A stretch of DNA of 64,000 nt from Isochrysis galbana (taxonomy: Eukaryota > Haptophyta > Isochrysidales > Isochrysidaceae): the NCBI GenBank assembly GCA_018136815.1, contig CM030939.1, forward strand, positions 496,001-560,000, written 5' to 3'. A program made the translations under genes and the position numbers. How positions within the stretch are numbered: the first letter of the stretch is position 1; every line of letters begins with the position of its first letter. The notes below the pieces were generated by a model. It searched no databases, was not told where the DNA came from, and was given only the letters and a program-made list of their open reading frames with translations. Below, piece by piece: positions 54,536-63,776 of the stretch.

Positions 54536-55270
54536 AGGTACCGCGGTACCACGGGATCGAGCCGCTGAAGTGGGGACGAGCGTATGATGGGCCGGCCGAA
54601 ATGGCGTATCCCGTACCCCAAGAATACACTTTCGAAGGAACTCGGAAAACGCTAGAAGATATAAATGTCAAAGACGCTGACCAAGGCGTTCCTCGCTCTG
54701 AGGAAAACGAAGACTCAAAAGTCCACGTTGAGGTGGGAAAAGCGACTACCGGCCCTCTCCGGGAAATGGAAACAAATATCGCAACTGTACAAATACAACT
54801 TTCTGACGCCGAGGGACTCTCACATGCACTTCAAACACGTCCTACATAGGAGGATAGCTACGGCGAATCGGTTCGCTGACGACCCGACGTGCCGCTTTTG
54901 CGGTATATATAGCCCCCGAGAGCTCCACCCATATAGCCTCGTGCATAGCGACGGAGCCCATTTTCGAGTTCATAGAAGGACTTCTGGGAGTGAATCTTCG
55001 GCCGGGCTCCGAGACGGCCCAACGTCTTTTTTGCTACCAGGTAGACAGGCCGCATCCCTCCTCGGGATACCTAGGTATCCTGGCGTGGAGGTACATCCTC
55101 ACGGACTTTTACAATATTCAGTATGGCAACGCGGACGGTAGGTCCGTTAGATCAATCTTAAAAGCAATCCTCACGAGATACCACCTATTAGTAACGGCGA
55201 AGGTCGGGTTCTTTCAACGGCTTAAAAAACAACGCGAGAACATGGGGCTACACGCTACACGCCCCGAGTA
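54536..55270 (+). pseudogene. non-LTR-like retroelement fragment, frameshifted
   Basis: Successive frames read RYHGIEPLKWGRAYDG, AYPVPQEYTFEG, LTKAFLALRKTKTQKSTLRW, HMHFKHVLHRRIATANRFAD with a CRFCG knuckle start, and YLGILAWRYILTDFYNIQYG. The order equals that of the minus-strand copy at 5.3-6.3 kb, in opposite orientation. At least two frameshifts are present and the HxxxC half of the knuckle is degraded. Confidence 0.65.
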
Positions 55271-55696
55271 ACAAACACATTCGGAAAATGATAAACCCTC
55301 TTTACACTGTGGATAAGGATTTCAACCTAGGAACATCGGAAGACCTCTTGCAGGCGGCAAGAGGTCTGGACATACGGAATATCAACTAACTAAGGAAGCA
55401 AAATCTCTTAGTAGAAGCCACGGCGGATATCAATAAAGGTCCTGCGGTATATTTAAGGGAGGGAAACCCAGGACGGAACTAGATCAAGCGACGAGTCACA
55501 GTCTCCCGCCCCCTTCTCTCCAACCCCTGGCCGAAGCAGCGCGCGCGGCCTCCCTGGAACCAGCTTCTCCGCAAAAGAGGGAACTGGGGAAGGGGGAGGG
55601 GGTTGTTAGGGGTAAAGGTTGGGTAGTAGGGAGGTACATAAGCACGCTGCCGCAAGCCGCTAGTGTAGCGGGGATTTTTAAGAAGATTTTTTTTTC
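55271..55696. other. non-coding
   Basis: Tail of the retroelement fragment grading into unassigned sequence. No gene recognised. Confidence 0.35.
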
Positions 55697-55868
55697 AGAA
55701 CTTATAGCGTCGTATGACATCTTGTTAGCTAGCATTCCTAGCCACATACACCGGACGAGCCATGCGCCAACCGCGCACACCCCCATCGCGGGGTAGGGGC
55801 TCCGTTGCCGTCGAAGGGCTTCGGTCCCGCAGCACTAAGGTTATACTAACACAACAATAAAACTCTGA
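55697..55868 (-). repeat. dispersed repeat, inverted copy of 35938-36116
   Basis: Close match over about 170 bases in opposite orientation. Its edge at about 55868 coincides with the point where the kinase reading frame (IIERGAPAIAPPA) loses sense, so it probably truncated that gene. Confidence 0.7.
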
Positions 55869-58800
55869 CGCTGGGGGCGCAATTGCAGGAGCGCCGCGCT
55901 CGATGATGGGTGCGATGAGCAGGGTGCCCGCATCGGGACGGGCCGATGGGTCTTTAACGAGCGCCGCCGCCACGAAAGAGGCTGGCACATCACCGCACTC
56001 AGGGGATACCGAGGTGGCCAATATGATGTCAAACAGACGAGAGGTCTGAATTTGGTGGCCTCATCGTCGCCAGCTCGATGGCCGTGATGCCCACGCCCCG
56101 TACGTCCACATGGAGAGGACAGCAGGGTGAGAGGTCATCGATAAGCGGATGCGCCCTAGTGCGCACGCTACTTTGCCCGCCGTCGCGCGACAGGTGCGTC
56201 CGAAGGTGACACCCAGGTGCTCACGTTCGTATCGTATGTAGAGACGTCGATGGCGGTGACCGAACCAAAGGCCTCTGGGGCCATCCAATGTGGGGTACCA
56301 GTCATCGTGCCACGCTTTTGCATCGTGTTGTACACCTGCGCCAAGCGGGTGGGTGCATGAGCGCCGCTCTCGGCATGCGGGGGTGCCGCCTCGAGCATGA
56401 TGGACCTTGTCGCACCTGCGCGGCTACTCCGAGGTCGCCAAGTTTGACCTTGACCATCCGGGTGAGGAGGACGTTGGCCGCGTTGACGTCGCGGTGGAGC
56501 GCCCGCAACTCGTTGTGCATGTAGTCGAGCGCGGTGAGCACCTAAGGCGAGCCGACAGGTGTGCATGGATGAGGACCCAGCATCCTACAACGCCGTGGCC
56601 TCCATCAGGGCGCACGGCGCACCTCGCGAAGCACGACCGCCGCCTGCGCCTCGTTCAGGGATCCACTCTGCCCCTCCATCACGTCGAGGACCGAGCTGAG
56701 GGCGCAAAATTCGAGAAATAGCTAGAGCAGCGGCTCGTGGCCATCGGGCCCAGGGCGGAGGAAGTAGTCGTAGTACCCTACGATATTTGAGTGGTTGGCC
56801 TATGTTCGGGAGGGGAGGGCGTGTCATTGGGGGGGGGCGGCAGTGACGAGGAGCTACGTGCCCCGACTGCTCGGCGGCGCTCACCTGCTTCAGTATCTCG
56901 ACTTCTCTCACCACCGCCAAGGCATTTTTGACGTTGAGCTTGAGCAGCTTCACCGCCATCCCATCCGCGCCCTTGGGTGTCTGGCATTTCCCGCTGTTCG
57001 AAATAGCAGGGTAGACAGCCCAGCTTCTCGCCCAGCTCGGAGACACCATAGGGCGAGTCGGCGGCTGAGCGTGCGTGGAGCGCTTTGAATGCCGCGCCAT
57101 GCTACAGCTTGGTACGCGTGTCCACGCCACCAACGGGCGCAGCCTCATCTCCGACTGTTGCCTTGTCTGCCGCCCAAGACAGCGAGGCGCGCAACGGAAT
57201 GGTGTCGTCCTCCGAGACACGGATGGTTGACGAGATCTCGATGGTGGCGACGAGGGAGTCGGCAGGAGCGCCGCCGGCAGCCGGTGATCGCGCGCCTCTA
57301 GTGATGACGTCGCTGGAGATTGCACTCTTCCCACCCATCTCGGCTAGCTGCTTGTCGAGCCGCGCGAAAACCTGAGAGTGTGGGAAGCAGATGGCGGCTC
57401 GCGACCGGTGGGCAGAGTGCCTTCGGCGATTGGGTGGCGCGGACCTCTGCCTTGGGCGTGTATAGCACGGCAATCGGCTTGGTCGAGTCGACCTGCTCGC
57501 GCTTGACGGCGGCGAGGTTGATCTTGAAGCCGGTAGAGTTTGGGGCAGTTGCCAGCAGCGATCCGAAGGGCGCACCCGTGTTTGGCGGCGGTGCCGAGGC
57601 GGGCGTGTGGCTGTCAAAGGAGATGTCCGACGAGGCGACGGACACGGCGGAAGCTCGCGCCGGTGGTGACGCTCACGCGTCCACCCCGTCGGCGGCAGGC
57701 GGCGAGTCGCAGGTGAAACCCTTGGCCTCCATGGCCTCAAAATGCTTGAGCTGGGCGGTGCGCCAAGCCTCGCGAATGGCGCCCTCCGGCGACGAGGGGT
57801 CGAAGGGCGCCTTGGGCAGCGCATACGCGCACGCGCGCCTGCCGCGCGGTGAGCCGTTCGTCCATCGTGAGCGGCGCGAGGGTGGCCGCCTTGTCCAACA
57901 ATCTGCACCTTGGTGGCGCGCAACAGCCGGAGGACCGGCTTGGCAAGGACCTCCTTGGCCGTGGCCGCCGTGGCACCACTGGCTAGCAGCTCCGCCTCGC
58001 TTATTGTTCAGCTTGACTTGAGCTCAGGCGGGGCGGTTGAGCTCCTGCGGGTCGGGTGGCGAGGCATCGGGCGCGCAGCGGCTCGACGGGCAGCCGACGC
58101 GGCGCACGCACCTCTCCTCTGGCTCGGGCGGCTCGCTCGCCCTCCGCCAGCTTGCGCTGCACGCCTGGATGCCGCTGGTAGCGTGCGAGGGCTTGGCGAA
58201 ATTCGTGGGCCTCGATGCAAGTGCCGCCGACGGTGTGGCCGACCGATCCGCTCGTCGAGCCAGCGGCCGCAGCGACAGCTGCCGCCTCGGCCGCGGCGAG
58301 GAGCATGTCCTCCATGCGCATCGTCACCACGTATTCGGGGGGCCGCGGGGGTAGGCGTATCCCTGGGCGGCGGCGCGGTGGATGGGTGGACGGCACAAGC
58401 AGCAGCATGCAGAGATCCACGCTCGAACTGCGCACCGTTGTCCGACGAGCCCGGCCACGACTCGGGGCGGGCACCTTGCCTGGCACCGCTTGCGGTGCCG
58501 CCCGTGACGAGCCGCAGCGGCTGTAGGGGCGGCGCACCCGTAGGCCCTTTGGACGGCTCATACTTGGCCTTAGGATCGGCCGGCGCGCTGCTTCTTGCGG
58601 GCAAAAGGCACAGCTTGTCCACCGGAGTTGAGGGCAACTCCTCACCCGACGGCTTCGAGTTGGGCCGCACGAACCAGCTGCTCTTGCGGGGGCGCCGGAG
58701 CAGCGGACATGGCGGGGCAAGATCGAGTACTCTGCCCCGCCTCCTCACCACCCGGCTTGAGCTGCTCGAGCTGCGCCACCGAGGCTGGCAGCCGGCGCGA

Positions 58801-60095
58801 ACGCTCGACGTACTCCTGGAAGACCCACGGGGGTACGTTGCCGCCGCTGAGCGTCGCCTAGGCGCGGAACCGGGCGGCGGCGGGTGAGACGTGGTGAGTG
58901 GGGCGGCGCAGCCCAGGGCAGCGTGAGGTGTGTGGTGCACCTGGATCGTCCGCTCGACCTCGGCACGCACCGCCGTCAAGTCGCGGTTACTCCACGTCGA
59001 GCTGTCACGCTCCGCGATAGACTCGCCCGCGATGGCACGCAGGCCCGAGTCATTGGACAAAGGCGGTTGGGGCTGCAACGCCACTGCTGGGCGCCACCTT
59101 GGGCTGCCCGCCCGACTTTTGTGTTTGCACAGCCTTGTCAATCTGGCCGAAGAGCTCCTCGTCGTCAACCGCGCCAGCACCAACGGGCGGCGGTGGACGT
59201 TGGCCAGGGTAGGCGAGCGCCTTGGTGCCCGCGTGCTTGAACGCGCCGTCCAAGACGAGCTGCCGGCGCAGCGTGCTTTGTAGCTCGGCGATCGACCAGG
59301 CACGCAGCTCGTCGACGTGCGTGGGACGGCCGCTCGCGTGGGTGGCGGCCTTGGCGTGGTTGCACCGGTCGGCGTTAACCTGCCGGCCCGAGTGCGAGAC
59401 GTACGCCATGTGCGCGTTGGCGCCGCGCGGTGACGTGATCCCATCGGCGATGGCCAGCAGCCGCGCGGTGGACATGATGTCGCGCTGCAGCGCGTCCGCC
59501 TCCACGTCCTTATCCGGTGGCCGGTACAGCCGGAATCGGTACGACGGCTGGCCAGCCGCCATCACCATCGGCACGCTTTTGCCGCCGCGCGCGACGCCGC
59601 CGTTGAGGTGCACTCCGTCGGCCTCGAGGATTTGGTCACCCACCTTGACGAGCCCCTGCTGCGCGGCCATCGATCCAGGCGAGACGCGGCGCAACACGTT
59701 GGTTTGTCCAGGTCGAGCCCCAACCCCGTTTGCCCACGCACTGCCACAACTTCCAGGTACTCCCCGCCCGCCGGCTGGCCCGGCGGCGCCGTCGCCGCGA
59801 CGCCGAGACTAGAGCCCTTCTTCTTCTTGATCTCGGAAGCTGGGGCATCGGTCGAGAGGCCCTCGTCGTCGTCTAGGTGGGCGGTGGCGGCCTCGAGCTC
59901 CGCGTGCGCCGCCGAGATCAGGTAGAACCACGGAACGAGCCCGTTTTGGCCTGTGCTCCCCTGAACGTGGCACCATCCTTGTGGCGCCGGGCGAGAGAGG
60001 ACGAGTACAAAGTCTCCCTGGCGCACGCTTAGCTCGGATGGGAGCTGGGCGTCAAAGGGGGCGAGGGAACGGCAGCTCGAGGGAGCGGTGGGCAT
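55869..60095 (-). pseudogene. SH3-PDZ-STE-type protein kinase gene, multi-exon, probably decaying
   Basis: Start ATG at 60095. SH3 domain: CRSLAPFDAQLPSELSVRQG through GWCHVQG and GLVPWFYL. PDZ domain: VVAVRGQTGLGLDLDK, then, after a one-base frame change near 59705, NVLRRVSPGSMAAQQGLVKV and GDQILEADGVHLNG. Between 59050 and 57690 several frames look coding (PPWVFQEYVERSRRLPASVA; HEFRQALARYQRHPGVQRKL; GAIREAWRTAQLKHFEAMEA) and exons are unresolved. Kinase: MAVKLLKL, REVEILKQ, HSNIVGYYDYFL, YMHNELRALHRDVNAANVLL, LGDLGVAAQ (DLG for DFG), KRGTMTGTPHWMAPEAFGS, GITAIELATMRPPNSDL, VKDPSARPD, close to STE20-like kinases. Lesions: TAG at 56722-56724 in LL*LFLEFC, VDVRGVG where VDIWSLG is usual, and a frame break before LFDIILATS. 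Read errors cannot be excluded. Confidence 0.6.
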
Positions 60096-60161
60096 TTGCC
60101 CAGAGGGGAAAGAGCGGGGAGGGAGAGAGGGGGAGGGAGAAAAGGAGAGAGCATACAATTG

Positions 60162-60560
60162 AACGCCGCCGTCCGCCGCTTATCGCCCCTTGTTCACGTT
60201 TCCGTGTGTGCGCTTTCTACGGGTAACTGGAGCCTGGCGTGGCCTAGACTAATTGTATTGTGCTAGGGCCATTTGCCAAGCTCCACCCTTAGAAACAAGG
60301 AGGCAAAAGGGGATGGTGGCGGGTAAGCTTGAGCGCTTGTGGTGTGTGTGTGTTGGAGCGGGGCGAGCGGCGCGCGGCGACAAGCAAAGAAGGGAGCGTC
60401 GCGGGGGGGCCTACCGTTTTCTTTTCTCCGATCTTCGCGCCTCGCTGCTCCGTTGGCGTTCACTTGCGTAAACTAAAGCTCACTGTCTATGAACGCCGCC
60501 GTCCGCCGCTTATCGCCCCTTGTTTACGTTTCCGTGTGTGCGCTTTCTACGGGTAACTGG
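60162..60560. repeat. 70-base direct repeats flanking 259 bases
   Basis: GAACGCCGCCGTCCGCCGCT through CGCTTTCTACGGGTAACTGG occurs at 60162-60231 and 60491-60560, with one difference. The second copy ends exactly where hairpin module copy 9 begins. Confidence 0.75.
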
Positions 60561-60561
60561 G

Positions 60562-60607
60562 CAACCTACTTTTATAAGTGGGGGTCAATGGGGGCCTATC
60601 GCCCCCC
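60562..60607 (+). repeat. hairpin-ATGG module, copy 9
   Basis: CAA, the hairpin CCTACTTTTATAAGTGGG (one G-T pair), GGTCA, ATGGGGGCC and TATCGCCCCCC. Same stem variant as copies 1 and 2. Confidence 0.7.
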
Positions 60608-60857
60608 TCACACCATCGCAGAAACCCCCCGGGGTGGGCCCGTACAATCAACCAGCCCCTGCCCTCTGGCAGGGGCAGGACACTCATCAATCTGGCCCAG
60701 ATCCTTCGGGGGCGCGGGCCGCGAGCTGCACTCCCACGCCCGCGCTAGGCCTGCCCTCGAGCTGACTCCCCCTGCCTGTCCCTGGTCGCCAGGCATACAG
60801 GAGACTCTGGGCGGCTCCCATGGCCAGCGAGGCGAGCGTGGGAGAGGTAAGGCTGTG

Positions 60858-60874
60858 AATAGGTTTGATTTTGA
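60858..60874. repeat. 17-base target-site duplication, left copy
   Basis: AATAGGTTTGATTTTGA here and again at 62011-62027, bounding the insertion between them. Confidence 0.75.
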
Positions 60875-60875
60875 A

Positions 60876-60912
60876 ATAACTATTGTTATAGTTTGACCTA
60901 TGGAGCGTGCCG
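60876..60912 (+). repeat. hairpin-ATGG module, copy 10
   Basis: TAACTATTGTTATAGTTT (AACTAT pairs with ATAGTT), GACCT and ATGGAGCGTGCC. It lies at the very start of the insertion, immediately after the left duplication. Confidence 0.65.
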
Positions 60913-61901
60913 CGACCGCTCCCGAGCCCCAGGCGACCCTCGCCACCGCGCCCCACCTGGGACGCCCCATGCCGCCCGAGGCGGCTCGTCAGAAAGCCCT
61001 CTCAAAGCCCATCCAGCCCATCCAAACCACACCCGCGCAAGCGCGCGGGGTGGCGAGCACTGGCACCAAACAAGTTGCCACCATGGCTCTGCGTAGCATG
61101 CAGGGGGTCTTTGAGACCCCCTCCAACAGTGGGAACCCCCCCCACCCCAAGAGCACCTCATGTGGCAGGGCAGCTCAGCTGCCCTCCCCATGGTGGAAAC
61201 CTCTACCATCAGTGCACCCAACATGGGAGGGCACTTCACAACCATCAATCTCCTACGGAGAGCACCCTAAGCCTCTGTTTTCCATGTTGACTCACTTCTC
61301 GTTTTCACCCCACTCCTTTGGGCCACAAGAACCTACAACTCAGTGCCCTGCCTTGGGCACTCCTTCAACACTTGACTCCCTCTCCCACTCTCCCTTCCCT
61401 CTACAACCAAACCAAACAGCACGAACCCCCTCACCCTCTGTTTCAAGCACCAAAAATTTCAACTCAAGACCCATGTTGATACACTTATCGTTTTCACCCC
61501 ACTCTTGTGGGCCACAATCACCTACAACTCAGTGCCCTGCCTTGGGCCCTCTTCCAACACTTCACTCCCTCTCCCACTCCCTCTTGCAACTACAACCAAC
61601 ACAAGAAGCACAACCCCCCTCGCCCTCTGTTTCAAGCACCAAAAAATTCGACTCAAGACATGAGGGAGGATATGTCTTGAGGCGGCGTCGCTGCCCATGC
61701 CTAGCGCAAGGGTATAGCGCCCCCACTCAGACATCTCCTTCCCCACAGCTCCTCTCTGAGGAATTGCTCCTCTCCCTCCCATTAGGCCCCCTTGCCTGCG
61801 AGACCAGAACAGGATCCTGGCGTGGGGGGCTGTTTGAGTGTGGAGGGAGGGGCGCTCCAGCTAGCGCAGGTAGAAAGCTAGTGAAGAGCTGGGTGGCATA
61901 A
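60900..61901 (+). CDS. unknown 333-residue protein with internal duplication
   Basis: Starts at the ATG of the hairpin module (MERAATAPEPQATLATAPHL). It is Pro/Ser/Thr-rich and contains two tandem copies of a 62-residue block (HFSFSPHSFGPQEPTTQCPA and HLSFSPHSCGPQSPTTQCPA, each followed by SPSVSSTK), encoded by 188-base tandem repeats at about 61284-61471 and 61474-61659. No domain was recognised. The frame is intact and its start shares the MERA beginning with other module copies, which favours a genuine product. Confidence 0.45.
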   Translation: MERAATAPEPQATLATAPHLGRPMPPEAARQKALSKPIQPIQTTPAQARGVASTGTKQVATMALRSMQGVFETPSNSGNPPHPKSTSCGRAAQLPSPWWKPLPSVHPTWEGTSQPSISYGEHPKPLFSMLTHFSFSPHSFGPQEPTTQCPALGTPSTLDSLSHSPFPLQPNQTARTPSPSVSSTKNFNSRPMLIHLSFSPHSCGPQSPTTQCPALGPLPTLHSLSHSLLQLQPTQEAQPPSPSVSSTKKFDSRHEGGYVLRRRRCPCLAQGYSAPTQTSPSPQLLSEELLLSLPLGPLACETRTGSWRGGLFECGGRGAPASAGRKLVKSWVA

Positions 61902-62027
61902 GGGGGAAGGGTGCTTGCGCTTGCCGCGGCAGGGAGTCCTGTCTTGAGTTAGCGCTAGTTCCGTTCCTTTGCCGCGCCGCGACCCATAAAAATTTGTTAA
62001 AAATTAAATTAATAGGTTTGATTTTGA

Positions 62028-62120
62028 GCTATCTAGATATTAGCTAACAGGGCGCTTCGACTATCTAGATAGATACTAATAGTGGCTCAGCACTATCTAG
62101 ATAGATACTAATAGTGCCCG
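62028..62120. repeat. CTATCTAGATAG palindrome cluster
   Basis: Two perfect CTATCTAGATAG palindromes and one partial, each followed by ATACTAATAGTG or similar. The layout resembles the palindromic subterminal arrays of the nearby hAT element. Confidence 0.7.
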
Positions 62121-62349
62121 AGCCTTGCCTAAAAGTAGTAATAATTAGATATCTGCTATATGATATATTTGATGTTCGAGTGTATGAGTGCATGAGCATG
62201 ACTGTGTGTGGGCGAATGAACCCATACATTACGCTTCATCGATCGCTCGGCCACACCTTGCTCGCGAACATGGCCGCTGCGGCAGCAGGGCGTCAGTCAT
62301 GGCTTGGTCAGCCAGCGCGGCGGGGGGGGCGGAGAGAGAGGAGGGGAGC

Positions 62350-62388
62350 GGGGCGCGCTCCATGACCCTATCGTTATAACGATAGTTG
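62350..62388 (-). repeat. hairpin-ATGG module, copy 11
   Basis: On the minus strand: CAA, the hairpin CTATCGTTATAACGATAG (perfect 8-base stem), GGTC and ATGGAGCGCGCCCC. The following codons read MERAPLPSSLSAPPAALADQ. It differs from copy 6 at both arms of the stem, keeping pairing. Confidence 0.75.
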
Positions 62389-62404
62389 TCCTCCTTTATA
62401 GCGT

Positions 62405-62412
62405 ATAGCGGC
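62405..62412. repeat. hAT target-site duplication ATAGCGGC, left
   Basis: The identical octamer follows the element at 63356-63363. Confidence 0.9.
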
Positions 62413-63355
62413 TAAGGCGTGGAACAAGTTACCCAGCTAACTACTTAGTTGGCTATCTACCACGCTTTGGCACTATCTTTAAGTAGGTACTTAGCAGTGG
62501 AGCACTATCTCTAAGTAGGTACTTAGCATATGGGGCATAACCAGTTAATACCCAATTAATACCGCCCGCCCGCGCGCGCATGCGTGTGCGTGCGTGCGAG
62601 CCCACGTAATGATAAATAAATGCGCAAGCTCAAGCTCAATCAAGCTCTCACTCATTCACAATTGGCTGCTGCGAGCAAAGCATGCTCTAAGCTTTCATCT
62701 GCTTGGGAAGCTTTGAGATCATCGTCATCGTGCAACTTACCGGTCTTTGTTAGAGAACATGAGAACATCCGTTCAACTCCGGCCGAGCTCGCAGGCCTAC
62801 CGAGATATTATCGTCGGGCCATCTTAGCAAGTAGCAAGGACGGGCAGCCCACCCGGGCCGCTGTGTGTGGTCGCGCTGCTTCCACCATCCACCATGCTGA
62901 CACTAACACGCCGAGGTCTAAGTTGTCCTCGTCTTCAGCCGGCAGGTCGGCAGGTTCAAGTATCAAGTACCGCTCCAAATCATCAAGCACCTCAGCTTCC
63001 ACTTCCTCGGATGTCATCGTCATGTCGCTCGTACTAGACAATAGAGGGGGCTATGGGAGCGGAGAAAAGGCGAGGAGGGCGTGGGCGTGGGCGGGCGCAC
63101 AATGGATTGACAATGGTTCAACAAAGAGTAAACAGTCAACAGTAAAGCCAAACCCAAACAAATAATTAGAATAAAAATAGAAAACAGCTAACCAATTATC
63201 TAGATATCTCAGTTATCTAAGTTAACTAGCTGGACTTTGGCATTATCTCGAAGTAAGTACTTAGCTGCGGGCACTATCTTTAAGTAGGTACTTAGCCATG
63301 AGTCACTATCTACTTCTAAGTACTTAGTGCTTACAAGCCCCTGTTCCACGCCTTA
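62413..63355 (-). mobile_element. hAT-superfamily DNA transposon, internally deleted
   Basis: It is 943 bases with perfect 14-base terminal inverted repeats (TAAGGCGTGGAACA), matching the YARNG start of hAT ends, and a perfect 8-base target duplication. Both ends contain arrays of AAGTAGGTACTTAGC-type palindromes, presumably transposase-binding sites. The interior encodes only the C-terminal part of a transposase, so it is non-autonomous. Confidence 0.88.
62652..63041 (-). pseudogene. hAT transposase C-terminal dimerisation domain remnant
   Basis: Minus strand: EEVEAEVLDDLERYLILEPA, a WW pair (SAWWMVEA), LLLAKMARR, then an in-frame TAA (62808-62810), then YLGRPASSAGVERMFSC and HDDDDLKASQADESLEHALL. 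The ERYL, WW, LAxxAR and SAGVERxFS order is that of the hAT dimerisation region. The catalytic core is absent. Confidence 0.75.
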
Positions 63356-63363
63356 ATAGCGGC

Positions 63364-63776
63364 CTCTTTCGCCTCTGGCCGCCGATCGCTGACCGCGCGC
63401 GCGCCTCTGTGTTTCCTCTGTGTTGCGCCACGAGAGGTTTGAAACACGGCGAAACACGGCTGTGTTTGGCCTTTGTAGAAACACGGTGTTCCTGTGTTTC
63501 ACAAGTAGGGCGGTCAAACAGTGTTTTTATTAGGGGTGAAAAAATGACCATCTCGGAATTGAGGAAATTTGAGGATTTTTTTGGTAGAAAGTTCCCAATA
63601 CCAATACACCCAACTAGCACATATCCGGGGCCCATTATGTAGGACCCGGACCCCCCCTTGGGCCCCCACAACAAACAACAAAACGTAATCATGTCGCATT
63701 CTGTTGTATTCCTGCCCATCTGATACTACCTGCGTTATATAAATAGGGATTTGACCGTTTACTGGCCATAACGGCA
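63364..63776. repeat. GTGTTT arrays and shared repeat terminus
   Basis: Several CTGTGTTT/AAACACGG words on both strands at 63405-63500, then AGGGCGGTCAAACA (about 63507), which also occurs twice near 22.4-22.5 kb. TGTTGTATTCCTGCCCATCT at about 63701 equals the terminus of the 44.5 and 52.7 kb repeats. It appears to be a mosaic of element ends. Confidence 0.55.

Larger units (their letters stand above)
60875..62010 (+). mobile_element. probable retroposed insertion beginning with a hairpin-ATGG module
   Basis: Flanked by 17-base direct repeats. Its right end is A-rich (AAAAATTTGTTAAAAATTAA), as expected for target-primed reverse transcription. Its left end is hairpin module copy 10. It contains one 333-codon frame and no reverse transcriptase, so it would move in trans. 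Confidence 0.55.

Noticed and set aside
57910..59812. Long plus-strand frames opposite the SH3-PDZ-kinase gene
   Set aside because: They are antisense shadows caused by high GC; the minus strand carries recognisable domains.
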